From assembly GCF_034424805.1 (NCBI RefSeq), contig NZ_JAXOUF010000001.1, positions 248,001-312,000 on the forward strand: a stretch of 64,000 bases of DNA, written 5' to 3'. Positions 16,852 to 24,665 of the stretch are shown piece after piece. Below the pieces are notes generated by a model. The model did not search any database and was not told where the DNA came from. It worked only from the letters and a program-made list of their open reading frames with translations. The position numbers and the translations under genes are program-made. Within the stretch, counting starts at the first letter, position 1, and the number at the start of each line of letters is the position of its first letter. The DNA comes from Labrys sedimenti (GTDB lineage: Bacteria > Pseudomonadota > Alphaproteobacteria > Rhizobiales > Labraceae).

Positions 16852-17472
16852 TCAGCGTCCGAAGATGCCTTTGAAGAACTGGGCCACGCCGTTGCGCTTC
16901 TTCTTGCGCTCGAGTTCGCCGGCATCCGTCAGCCAGGTGATCTGGACGACCCGGCGCTCGCCGGCGAACGGCTTGTGGCCGTGCCAGGAATTGGCGGCTC
17001 GACGAAAACCGAAGCACGAACCCATGATCGGCGATATTTCCGCCGTCATGTCGTCGAAGTCGTCGGGGCCGTTCAGCACGCGCAGGCACCCCCCGTCTTC
17101 GTCCCAATCGTCGTTCAGGTAGACGAGGAAGGTGGCGAGCTTGCTTTCGCTGTCGGTGTGAATGCGGCCGTCCTTGAGCTGCGAGAGGCGGCGGATCGTC
17201 GTCAGCCGGGGCAGGGGGGCGAGGTCGAGGTCGAGCTTGTCGGACAGGGACCTGGCCATGGCGCTGCTTTCGAGGTCCTCGACCAGGTCCCGGAAGCTGC
17301 CTCGCAGCGCCATGTCGTCGACGGTCAGGAAGCCGGGTTTGTCGATGGCTGGAAAGTCCTGCCGCAGCGACGAGATCTTGTCCTTTTGAAGAAAACCCTC
17401 GCCGATGATGTGGCGGTAGGGCTTGTCGTGGATTTCAGCATTGCGGATGACATCGAGGTCGATGACATGCAT
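16852..17472 (-). CDS. 2OG-Fe(II) oxygenase superfamily protein
   Basis: This 206-residue protein has the double-stranded beta-helix pattern of 2-oxoglutarate/Fe(II) dioxygenases. The HxD iron pair is in GRIHTDSES (H105, D107), the distal histidine is in SWHGHKPF (H164 or H166), and the 2OG-binding arginine is in GERRVVQITW (about R173). It resembles small prolyl-hydroxylase-like enzymes, with the segment FLVYLNDDWDEDGGCLRVL typical of that group. The C-terminus is basic. It stands alone, divergent from the mrp gene. The substrate, protein or small molecule, is unknown. Confidence 0.85.
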   Translation of the reverse strand: MHVIDLDVIRNAEIHDKPYRHIIGEGFLQKDKISSLRQDFPAIDKPGFLTVDDMALRGSFRDLVEDLESSAMARSLSDKLDLDLAPLPRLTTIRRLSQLKDGRIHTDSESKLATFLVYLNDDWDEDGGCLRVLNGPDDFDDMTAEISPIMGSCFGFRRAANSWHGHKPFAGERRVVQITWLTDAGELERKKKRNGVAQFFKGIFGR

Positions 17473-17825
17473 CGCCGGTCACTCCTGGAATGCATGCGCC
17501 GGCTGGCAAAGCCTGCACGGTGCTGCCCGAGCGTCCCCCGACCCTGGATATGACGGGCTCGAATGTCTCGCTGCTGCGTGTCGTGGTCAAGATGCTTTTG
17601 GTTTATGGGCGGTCCTGGCAAGCCCCGCTGCCTGCCCCTTTCGCGACCCGGCTTGAACGGAGCCTTGCTGCAATCTGCCCGATAGGAGAATCGTGCCAGC
17701 GCGCCATATTATTACGGGACCTGGCGGTGGTTGTGCTTGAATGCCCCCGCCGCACTTCCCAATATCGAGGGAAACTTTCGGGGCCGCCTCGCCGGCACCT
17801 TCCCTTGCTTCGTGAGGATCGTTCC
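17473..17825. other. Intergenic between divergent genes, no gene seen
   Basis: This 353-base region separates the 2OG oxygenase from mrp. The frame of mrp stays open through part of it, but the encoded residues do not look like the family and no good ribosome binding site precedes the upstream ATG codons. It should hold the promoters of both genes. No repeat or hairpin of note was found. Confidence 0.45.
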
Positions 17826-18956
17826 TTGTCTCTGACGCCAGCCGATGTCATTCGCGCCCTCGAACTCGTCAAATTGCCGGCAAGCGGCCAATCACTGCCC
17901 TCGACCGGCCGCTTGACCGAAATCCGCATCGACGGTTCGAAGGTGATGTTTGCCATCGCCATCGATCCCACCGAGGCGCGGGCCATGGAGCCGGTGCGTG
18001 CTGCAGCCGAAAGCGCCGTGCGTGGCCTTCCCGGCGTCACCAATGTCCTGGTCGGGCTGACAGCCGAGCGTCCGGCCGGCGCGGCGCGCCAGGAACCGCC
18101 TGGCCCGCGGGCGCAGGCGGCCGCCCACAATGCGCCGCAGCAGCGGCCGCCCGTCCTGCCCAGCGTGAAACGCGTCATTGCCGTCGCCTCCGGCAAGGGC
18201 GGTGTCGGCAAGTCGACGACGGCCTGCAATCTCGCCATTGCCCTCGCGGCGCAGGGGCTGAGCGTCGGGCTGCTCGATGCCGATATATTTGGACCGTCCG
18301 TTCCGAAACTTCTCGGCCTGACAGACAAGCCGGAACAGAACGCCGACAAGAAGATCATCCCGCTCGAAGCCTATGGCGTAAAGGCGATGTCGATCGGTTT
18401 CCTGGTCGACCAGGAGACCGCGATGATCTGGCGCGGGGCGATGGTGCAGTCGGCGCTCACCACGCTGCTGCGCGATGTCGTCTGGGGCGAACTCGACGTC
18501 ATGGTGGTCGACATGCCGCCGGGCACGGGCGATGCGCAGCTCACCATGGCGCAGAACACGCCTTTGGCCGGCGCAGTGATCGTCTCGACGCCGCAGGATC
18601 TTGCCTTGATCGACGCGCGCCGCGGCGTCGGCATGTTCCAGAAGGTGAACGTGCCGATCCTCGGCATCATCGAGAACATGTCCACCTTCTCCTGCCCCAA
18701 TTGCGGCCATGTCAGCCATCTCTTCGGTCACGGCGGAGCACGGCGCGAGGCGGAAAAGCTTGGCGTGCCCTTCCTCGGTGAACTGCCTCTGTCCATGGAA
18801 GTGCGCGAACGCTCGGATGCCGGCAGGCCGGTGGCCGCCACGTTGCCGGACAGCGCCGAGGCCGGCATCTATCGTCGGATTGCGGCGCAGGTTTGGGCTG
18901 GTCTGTCGGGGGAGGGTGTTGATCAACGCCAGCCGCCGCGTATTGTCATCGAGTGA
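17826..18956 (+). CDS. apbC: Mrp/NBP35-type Fe-S cluster carrier ATPase (ApbC)
   Basis: This P-loop ATPase carries and transfers iron-sulfur clusters in the cytoplasm. It has an N-terminal DUF59/FeS-assembly P domain (about residues 1-80), a poorly conserved linker rich in A, P and Q, and the ATPase domain with the deviant Walker A ASGKGGVGKST (about 120-130), DVMVVDMPPGTGDAQLT and the CxxC cluster ligand FSCPNCGH (about 288-295). The start is uncertain: TTG at 17826 gives 376 residues and the usual N-terminus LTPADVIRALELVKLP, with GAGG about ten bases upstream, while the open frame begins at 17490. It is followed by a MoaB/CinA-type gene. Confidence 0.88.
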   Translation: MSLTPADVIRALELVKLPASGQSLPSTGRLTEIRIDGSKVMFAIAIDPTEARAMEPVRAAAESAVRGLPGVTNVLVGLTAERPAGAARQEPPGPRAQAAAHNAPQQRPPVLPSVKRVIAVASGKGGVGKSTTACNLAIALAAQGLSVGLLDADIFGPSVPKLLGLTDKPEQNADKKIIPLEAYGVKAMSIGFLVDQETAMIWRGAMVQSALTTLLRDVVWGELDVMVVDMPPGTGDAQLTMAQNTPLAGAVIVSTPQDLALIDARRGVGMFQKVNVPILGIIENMSTFSCPNCGHVSHLFGHGGARREAEKLGVPFLGELPLSMEVRERSDAGRPVAATLPDSAEAGIYRRIAAQVWAGLSGEGVDQRQPPRIVIE

Positions 18957-19009
18957 CGGCCGGCCGCTGCCCGCCGGAACCCGACAGCGACATCATTCGG
19001 AAATGCCTT

Positions 19010-19780
19010 ATGGAAACGCCCTCTGCAAATCCCGAGCAAGCCGCTCCGGTATCCGTGACGGCCGCCATTCTCGTCGTCGGCGACGAGATCCTGTCGGGCC
19101 GTACCAAGGACAAGAATATCGGCTACATCACCGAATTCCTCACCGGTGCGGGGATCGACGTGAAGGAGGTTCGCGTCGTTCCCGACGAGGAGGAGCGTAT
19201 CGTCGAGGCGGTCAACGCCCTGCGCGCACGCTATGACTATGTGCTGTCGACGGGCGGCATCGGGCCGACCCATGACGACATCACGGCCGACTCCGTCGCC
19301 AAGGCCTTCGGTGTCGGCATCGAGATCGACCAGCGTGCCGTCGAGGTGATGACCAGGCACTATGGCGGCGCCGCCAACCTGACGCCGGCCCGCCTGCGCA
19401 TGGCGCGCATTCCCGACGGGGCCGAGCTCGTCGACAATCCCGTCTCGGCCGCCCCAGGCTTCATGCTGGGCAATGTCATCGTGATGGCGGGTGTGCCCAA
19501 CATCATGCAACGCATGCTCGACAATGCGATCTTGAAGATGCGCTCAGGCGCGGTGACCCTGTCCGATAGCGTTTCGCCGGGCCCTGGGATCGGCGAGGGC
19601 GCCGTCGCAGAGCCGCTCGCGGCGATCGCGCAGGCCCATCCCGAGGTCTCGATCGGCTCCTATCCTTCCTTCGGGCCGGCCGGCTTCCAGACCCAACTGG
19701 TGATCCGGGGCAAGGATGCGGCCAAGGTCGCCGCCGCCAAGGCCGACATCGAGGCGATGGTCGCCACCATCAAGCGCTGA
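19010..19780 (+). CDS. MoaB/CinA-type molybdopterin-binding domain protein
   Basis: This 256-residue protein has a MoCF/CinA N-terminal domain with AAILVVGDEILSGRTKDKN, STGGIGPTHDDIT and the GVPNIMQRML segment. It lacks the C-terminal amidase half of full-length CinA, so it is the short type often annotated as competence/damage-inducible protein A. Such proteins bind nucleotides or pyranopterin; the biological role of the short form is not settled. The ATG at 19010 is used because the domain begins soon after; the ribosome binding site is weak (GGAA). It starts 53 bases after mrp, so the two may be co-transcribed. Confidence 0.85.
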   Translation: METPSANPEQAAPVSVTAAILVVGDEILSGRTKDKNIGYITEFLTGAGIDVKEVRVVPDEEERIVEAVNALRARYDYVLSTGGIGPTHDDITADSVAKAFGVGIEIDQRAVEVMTRHYGGAANLTPARLRMARIPDGAELVDNPVSAAPGFMLGNVIVMAGVPNIMQRMLDNAILKMRSGAVTLSDSVSPGPGIGEGAVAEPLAAIAQAHPEVSIGSYPSFGPAGFQTQLVIRGKDAAKVAAAKADIEAMVATIKR

Positions 19781-19781
19781 T

Positions 19782-19815
19782 CGCCGATTTTGCGGGATCG
19801 GCCTGCAAAATGGCG
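19782..19815. terminator. Hairpin after the MoaB/CinA-type gene
   Basis: CGCCGATTTTGC (19782-19793) pairs with GCAAAATGGCG (19805-19815) with one bulge, two bases after the stop codon at 19780. No T-run follows, so it may be a weak terminator or an RNA-end protector. Confidence 0.4.
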
Positions 19816-19830
19816 TGGAACGTTGAAGAC

Positions 19831-19860
19831 TTGACTTGATCCGTTCGATTTCGCCGCTAT
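19831..19860 (+). promoter_or_regulatory. Putative promoter of gpt
   Basis: TTGACT at 19831-19836 is followed after 18 bases by CGCTAT at 19855-19860, resembling the alphaproteobacterial housekeeping consensus. The position, 30 bases before the gpt start codon, is suitable. Confidence 0.4.
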
Positions 19861-19890
19861 GAAGAGCGACCCGCGAAAAAGGACCGGATC

Positions 19891-20391
19891 ATGAACTCGC
19901 CGAAGCCCGACAAGGCCTTCCCCGTATCCTGGGATCAGTTCCACCGCGACGCGCGCGCGCTCGCCTGGCGATTGTCCGGCAGCGGTCCCTTCAACGCCAT
20001 CGTCTGCATCACGCGCGGCGGCCTGGTTCCCGCGGCGATCATCTCGCGCGAGCTTGGCATCCGCCTGATCGAGACCGTCTGCATCGCCTCCTATCACGAC
20101 TACAAGACCCAGAGCGGCCTGCAGGTGCTCAAGGACGTCGACGAGAAGCTCGCTGAAAATGGCGGGGAAGGCATCCTGGTGGTCGATGATCTCGTCGATA
20201 CCGGCTCGACCGCCAAGGTGGTGCGCGACCGCCTGCCCAAGGCGCATTTCGCCACCGTCTACGCCAAGCCGCTCGGCCGCCCGCTGGTCGATACCTTCAT
20301 CACCGAGGTGAGCCAGGATACCTGGATCTATTTCCCCTGGGACATGGGCCTCGCCTTCCAGCCGCCGATCGCCCAGGGCTCCGAGGGCTGA
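19891..20391 (+). CDS. gpt: Xanthine (xanthine-guanine) phosphoribosyltransferase
   Basis: This 166-residue enzyme salvages xanthine and guanine by transferring phosphoribose from PRPP, making XMP and GMP in the cytoplasm. It has the type I phosphoribosyltransferase signature ILVVDDLVDTGSTA (about residues 92-105), the N-terminal ITRGGLVPAAIISREL and the C-terminal YFPWDMGLAFQPP, all matching the Gpt group. The ATG follows a GGA-type ribosome binding site and the length is normal. It stands alone and is followed by a REPIN-like repeat that separates it from the convergent kinase/glycosyltransferase gene. Confidence 0.92.
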   Translation: MNSPKPDKAFPVSWDQFHRDARALAWRLSGSGPFNAIVCITRGGLVPAAIISRELGIRLIETVCIASYHDYKTQSGLQVLKDVDEKLAENGGEGILVVDDLVDTGSTAKVVRDRLPKAHFATVYAKPLGRPLVDTFITEVSQDTWIYFPWDMGLAFQPPIAQGSEG

Positions 20392-20401
20392 CAACTGCCT
20401 C

Positions 20402-20481
20402 CGGGGGTACGGGCATCCCGCCTGTTCCTGAATCGGTCACGCCTGCTGATCCCGGAAGAACGGGCAGGATGCCCGTGCACC
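20402..20481. repeat. REPIN-like inverted repeat, copy 3
   Basis: Outer arms ACGGGCATCC (20409-20418) and GGATGCCCGT (20467-20476) are complementary, and each arm carries a short internal palindrome (CGGGCATCCCG, CGGGCAGGATGCCCG). The middle contains CCTGTTCC and GGAAGAACGGG. It lies between two convergent genes. Confidence 0.7.
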
Positions 20482-20525
20482 TGGAGCGCTGCCGTTTCCG
20501 GCGAATGGCCTTGGCGTCAGCCCGG

Positions 20526-22325
20526 CTACGCGACGCGCAGCCGTTCCAGTTCTTCCCAGCAATTGCGGATGATCGGCTCCGCGCTCGGGCCGACATGCTC
20601 GCGGAAATGGGCCAGCATTTCGTCCATCGGCAGGCCCAGCTCGTCGAAGCCGATCATGTAGTTGCGGATGCGGTCGTGCCAGCTGATCGTATAGGGCGCG
20701 CCCATCGGCCGGTCGAAGCGATGGATCCAGCGCAGGAAGGGCAGGCATAGGGTGCGCCCGCCCGCCTGGCGGAATTTCTCGTGAATATAGCCTTCCTCGC
20801 CGCCAAAGCCGCGGAAGAGCTTGTTGTAGCCAGGCCATGCCGCGCGGCGGCAGGCGTAGAGGCCGAGCCCCTGCATCGGGATGTCGAAGGGCGGTGCCTT
20901 AGGATCCCTGCCTGCGGCATCGAGCGCCCAGGTGCCATACATGCCGCCGGCCCACTCCGCCTTCCAATGAGTGGAAAGGCTCGTGAGGTCGTCGCTGACG
21001 AGCGGTCCCTGCAGCAGGTCGTTGCTGTCGGGATGTTGCTCGAAATAGTCGAGCAGCCTGGCCAGTGCGCCCGGTACCAGCAGAACGTGGCAGTCGAGGC
21101 AGACGACATGCTCGCCGGCGGCTTCCTGCATCACGACATCACGCACGGCGGTGCCGATGCTTTCTGATACCGGAATGTAGCGAAATCCCCCCGAACCCTT
21201 GGCAAAGCGTCGCAGGGCGTCGCCGCATATCCCGTTCGGATTGTTGTCGACCACCAGGAATTCAAGGTCGTCGGCGACTTCGGGATGATAGAGGCGCAAG
21301 GCCTGCAGCGTGAAATAGACCCCGTCATAGTCGTCGAACGTCGCCATGCCGATGCTCAGGCGCCTGCGCGGTGCGGCGGTGGCCGGCTTGGGGAAGAACC
21401 AGTCGCCGGCCGGGTGCGCCGTCACCGCGGCCACGGTATCGAGTTGCTGGCGTGCCTCGGTCTTGTGCTGATGGGCCGCGTTCGCCGCCGGCAGTCCGGC
21501 ATCGAGCGTGCGGTGCAGGAAACTGTCGAGCCAGTCGCCGGGCTGGCCGAAGCGGACCCTGACGACCGGGACCTGCCGGGCAAAATCGGTGAGCTTCGCT
21601 TCGGTCGCGGCCGATATGCGCTGGTCGGGATGTTGGGCGAGTTCAAGAAAGAAGCGGCACCTGTCGGATGAAACCGTCTGCAGCTCGGGTTCGGCACCTT
21701 CATGGCGTTGCGGGATGAGGACGAGGGCGCAGGGCCACTCCGCCGCATGCTCCTCCGCCAGGGCCTCCGGCTTGATCACGGCACCCGCATGGGTGAGGGA
21801 AGCATAGGCATTGATGAAGGCCGGTGAGGACAGGATCCGGGCCGATGCCTGCGGATGCGGCGCGAGGGCGAGCGAGCCTGGCCACACGGACGTCTTCGCA
21901 TCCCCCAGGCAGACGAGATCGTCGGCGAGGAACCGGAAGCCCTTGTCGACGAGCCAGGCTGCCAGGCTGGTCTTGCCGCAGCCGGGAGGGCCGGCAATCA
22001 GCACCACCTTGCCTTCATGGGCCACTGCCGCGGCACGCAGAACGGGACGAACGGACGCCGCGGCCACCACGCGGCCGATCTCGTCGAGCAGGGGATGCAG
22101 GGCCTCCGGCCAGGACAGGTCCTTCCAGACCAGGGCGCCGTCGCGATGGAGCTCGAGCCGGCCCGAGGCCTGGCGGTAGAGGCGCAAGGTCGCGGGCGGA
22201 GCCTCCGGCTGGCTGTCATTGGCGATATGCCAGAAATAGGGCCAGATCTCTTCGTCCAGATCGGCGGGATAGATCAGGGCGAGGTCGATGCCGCAAAGCG
22301 TGATCGAGACAGTGCTTTCGCTCAT
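20526..22325 (-). CDS. HprK-like kinase / family 2 glycosyltransferase fusion
   Basis: This 599-residue protein joins two unrelated domains. Residues 1 to about 290 resemble HPr-kinase-like P-loop proteins, with Walker A GPPGCGKTS (about 112-120) and RFLADDLVCL (about 131-140), the pattern of HprK-related kinases in capsule and PqqD-linked gene clusters. From about residue 320 a GT-A glycosyltransferase begins (LSIGMATFDDYDGVYFTLQA), continues with FLVVDNNPNG and VCLDCHVLL, a DxD-like divalent-metal region, and ends with LRWIHRFDRP. ATG at 22325 is preceded by GGAGAAGG; two ATGs further upstream are less likely. It is alone, between gpt and the porin gene. The sugar donor and acceptor are unknown. 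Confidence 0.75.
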   Translation of the reverse strand: MSESTVSITLCGIDLALIYPADLDEEIWPYFWHIANDSQPEAPPATLRLYRQASGRLELHRDGALVWKDLSWPEALHPLLDEIGRVVAAASVRPVLRAAAVAHEGKVVLIAGPPGCGKTSLAAWLVDKGFRFLADDLVCLGDAKTSVWPGSLALAPHPQASARILSSPAFINAYASLTHAGAVIKPEALAEEHAAEWPCALVLIPQRHEGAEPELQTVSSDRCRFFLELAQHPDQRISAATEAKLTDFARQVPVVRVRFGQPGDWLDSFLHRTLDAGLPAANAAHQHKTEARQQLDTVAAVTAHPAGDWFFPKPATAAPRRRLSIGMATFDDYDGVYFTLQALRLYHPEVADDLEFLVVDNNPNGICGDALRRFAKGSGGFRYIPVSESIGTAVRDVVMQEAAGEHVVCLDCHVLLVPGALARLLDYFEQHPDSNDLLQGPLVSDDLTSLSTHWKAEWAGGMYGTWALDAAGRDPKAPPFDIPMQGLGLYACRRAAWPGYNKLFRGFGGEEGYIHEKFRQAGGRTLCLPFLRWIHRFDRPMGAPYTISWHDRIRNYMIGFDELGLPMDEMLAHFREHVGPSAEPIIRNCWEELERLRVA

Positions 22326-22563
22326 CCCTTCTCCTATTCCGTCTTCGCTGCCCATATTGACCGCCTCGGCGAAGACGACCCGCATGGCAGGATGCAGAGC
22401 ACAGGCGGACGAGGCCTTGCAAGACCCTGGCTGGATCGGCTGGCACGACGGTCGCCGGCGACGGCGGCATGATAGGTGATTAATTTCATCTGTTGCCGAT
22501 ATGTCACCGACTTTTACTTGCCCTGCAAGTATAGTTTTTATCGCATTTCACGAGGGGGATTCG

Positions 22564-23280
22564 ATGCGTACGATTTGCTTCGCCATAGCCGGCCTTTCTG
22601 CCTTGCTGTGCTCGACTTCGGTCTATGCCGCCGACCTGGCCGCGCAGGCTGTCGAGCCGGTCCCTCCGGTGGTAACACCTTACAACTGGAGCGGCCCCTA
22701 TGTGGGTTTGCATGCCGGTTATGGCTGGGGCCGCGAGAATGACGACCAGAGCAAGCTGTTTCCGACCGTGACGACCACGGCTACGCCGGTGACGACATCG
22801 CCGCCAGCAGATAAGTTCGATCTCAGCGGTTTCGTCGGCGGCGCCCATGCCGGTTACAACTACCAGATCAACGAATTCGTCATCGGCGTCGAAGGCGATA
22901 TCGACTATTCCAACCTGAACGGCAGCGCCCATGCCCTCTACAACGGCAACATTGCGCGTACGCTCAAGCTGAAGACCGAGTGGCAGGGCTCCGCCCGTGC
23001 TCGTATCGGCTACGCCTTCGACAACATCCTGGTCTATGCCACCGGCGGCCTCGCCCTCGCCAATGCCAAGCTTTCCACGGCCGGTGCTGACTCGAGCAAC
23101 ACCCATGTCGGCTGGACGGTGGGCCTGGGTGCCGAATATGCCTTCACCCAGAATTGGATCGGCCGCCTGGAAGTGCGCTACAGCGACTTCAACAAGAAGA
23201 GCTACGCGACGCCGGATGGCCGCGTGAAGGCCGATTGGAACCAGACGACCGTCACGGCCGGTATCAGCTACAAGTTCTGA
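22564..23280 (+). CDS. Omp25/Omp31-family outer membrane beta-barrel protein
   Basis: This 238-residue protein has a signal peptide (about residues 1-22, cleaved after VYAAD) and an eight-stranded beta-barrel of the OmpA-like fold, starting WSGPYVGLHAGYGWG and ending TVTAGISYKF with the C-terminal phenylalanine expected for outer-membrane insertion. Such Omp25/Omp31/RopB-type proteins are abundant surface antigens in Hyphomicrobiales and stabilise the envelope. The ATG at 22564 lies after CGAGGGGG. A strong hairpin terminator follows 25 bases after its stop, so it is monocistronic. Confidence 0.92.
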   Translation: MRTICFAIAGLSALLCSTSVYAADLAAQAVEPVPPVVTPYNWSGPYVGLHAGYGWGRENDDQSKLFPTVTTTATPVTTSPPADKFDLSGFVGGAHAGYNYQINEFVIGVEGDIDYSNLNGSAHALYNGNIARTLKLKTEWQGSARARIGYAFDNILVYATGGLALANAKLSTAGADSSNTHVGWTVGLGAEYAFTQNWIGRLEVRYSDFNKKSYATPDGRVKADWNQTTVTAGISYKF

Positions 23281-23305
23281 TCGGACCCAACCGCAATGGT
23301 ATCGA

Positions 23306-23330
23306 GAAGCCCGGCCCAGCCGGGCTTCTT
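23306..23330 (+). terminator. Rho-independent terminator of the porin gene
   Basis: GAAGCCCGG (23306-23314) pairs perfectly with CCGGGCTTC (23320-23328) around a five-base loop, followed by TTCAT. It stands 25 bases after the porin stop codon. Confidence 0.75.
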
Positions 23331-23437
23331 CATATGGCACGGTGAAATTTCAAATAAGAACAATTCAAGAACAAATTGCTGGCCAACGCATGACTTCCCA
23401 GCTATTTTCCCGCGGACTCGAAGGATGGGAGGCAAAG

Positions 23438-23635
23438 ATGGCGATAGATCCGAAGGTGCTCTTTGCGGACGAGGTGGTGCCGGCAACGGCGGAGGAAGCG
23501 GCGGCCCTGGACGGCATTATCCGCGACTGCGATGGCGATCCCTACAAGGCGGCGCTGACCTTGTACCGCCTGTTCACCCTGCAGTCGGCGATCGTGGAGG
23601 CGAGGGGCCAGCCAGCCGAAGGGAGCAGGGACTGA
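23438..23635 (+). CDS. Small hypothetical protein
   Basis: This 65-residue acidic protein begins MAIDPKVLFADEVVPATAEE and contains DGDPYKAALTLYRLFTLQSA. I do not recognise it. The ATG at 23438 is preceded by GGGAGG at five bases, an excellent ribosome binding site, and codon usage matches the chromosome, so it is probably real. It lies between the porin terminator and the convergent TIM-barrel/cupin gene. No domain or membrane segment is visible. It looks soluble and partly helical. Confidence 0.65.
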   Translation: MAIDPKVLFADEVVPATAEEAAALDGIIRDCDGDPYKAALTLYRLFTLQSAIVEARGQPAEGSRD

Positions 23636-23657
23636 GCGTTGCGGTCCGGCGCGGCGT

Positions 23658-24665
23658 TCAGGCGTGGCTGCGCGGCGGCTCGATCAGCACGATCTGGCAT
23701 TCGGCGGTCAGCGCTTCCGGACAATGTTCGACCCCGTGCGGCACGATGATGAAGTCGCCTTCCTCCACGACCTCGTCCCGGTCGCGGAAGCGCATGAGCA
23801 GCCGGCCCTTGTGCACCAGCAGGAAGGCATCTTCCCTGGCATTGAAATGCCAGCCGGATTCGGTCTCGACCTTGGCGAGCTTGATCTCGATGTCGTTGAT
23901 CCGCCCGGCAATCCGGGGCGAAGCGGTGTCGGCAAAGGCGCCGAAGGCCGAGGACAGGCTCTGCTTGTGGTAGGGGGAGAGGTGGTTGTTGGTCTGCGCC
24001 ACATCCCGCATGATGGCGGCGAGCTGGCCCGCCACATCCCTTGCTTCGGCCGGGTAGCGCCCGTCCAGTGCGGCGGTCCCGATGGTGAAGCCCATGCCGC
24101 CCGCTTGCTTCACCGCCGCGATCTGTCCGGGGGTGTCGATCGATCCGGCCATGTAGACGGGCTTGGAAACCGCGGCGCAAACGGCCTGCATCAGAGCCGG
24201 CACATTTTCCTTCGAGCGATAGGCCAGCAGGTCGAGGCCGTGCACGCCTTCATGGGCCGCGAGCCTGCGGGCGCTGGCGACGATCTCCTCGATGCTGCCT
24301 TCGAGCACGCTGGGGTGGCCGCTGATGCGGCCGGGGAAGGGGCAGTAGCGGATGGCCGTGCCCCTGACGATCGCGGACACCTCCTCGACATGCGTGCCGC
24401 CGAGCAGGATATCGACACCGATCTCGATAGCGGCCCTGGCCGAGGCCAGTTCGCTGTCGCGATCGAGCGAGACCACCTCGAGATAGGAGGTCGCACCGCC
24501 CGCCCGGATCATCCGGCCGAGGTCCTTGAGGCGCTCGATCGGCAGGCCGATATCCTTGAAGCCGATATGGCGGATCCCGAGTTTCAGTGCCGTTTGAAGA
24601 TGCGTATCCGCATCCTCGACCGTCCGGTCGTTGCGGGTGAGCATGAAGATGAAGCGAAGACCCAT
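23658..24665 (-). CDS. TIM-barrel (HisA-like) / cupin fusion protein
   Basis: This 335-residue protein joins two parts. Residues 1 to about 225 look like a phosphate-binding TIM barrel of the HisA/TrpC type (TALKLGIRHIGFKDIGLPIE, then SIDTPGQIAAVKQAGGMGF with GTAALDGRYP near its end). Residues from about 245 form a cupin with GWHFNAREDAFLLVHKG and DFIIVPHGVEHCPEA, the two conserved metal-binding cupin motifs. It overlaps the start of the PdxA homologue by one base (TGATG-type junction), so the two proteins are made together. Barrel proteins beside PdxA2 occur in four-carbon sugar-acid gene clusters; the substrate here is unknown. Confidence 0.75.
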   Translation of the reverse strand: MGLRFIFMLTRNDRTVEDADTHLQTALKLGIRHIGFKDIGLPIERLKDLGRMIRAGGATSYLEVVSLDRDSELASARAAIEIGVDILLGGTHVEEVSAIVRGTAIRYCPFPGRISGHPSVLEGSIEEIVASARRLAAHEGVHGLDLLAYRSKENVPALMQAVCAAVSKPVYMAGSIDTPGQIAAVKQAGGMGFTIGTAALDGRYPAEARDVAGQLAAIMRDVAQTNNHLSPYHKQSLSSAFGAFADTASPRIAGRINDIEIKLAKVETESGWHFNAREDAFLLVHKGRLLMRFRDRDEVVEEGDFIIVPHGVEHCPEALTAECQIVLIEPPRSHA

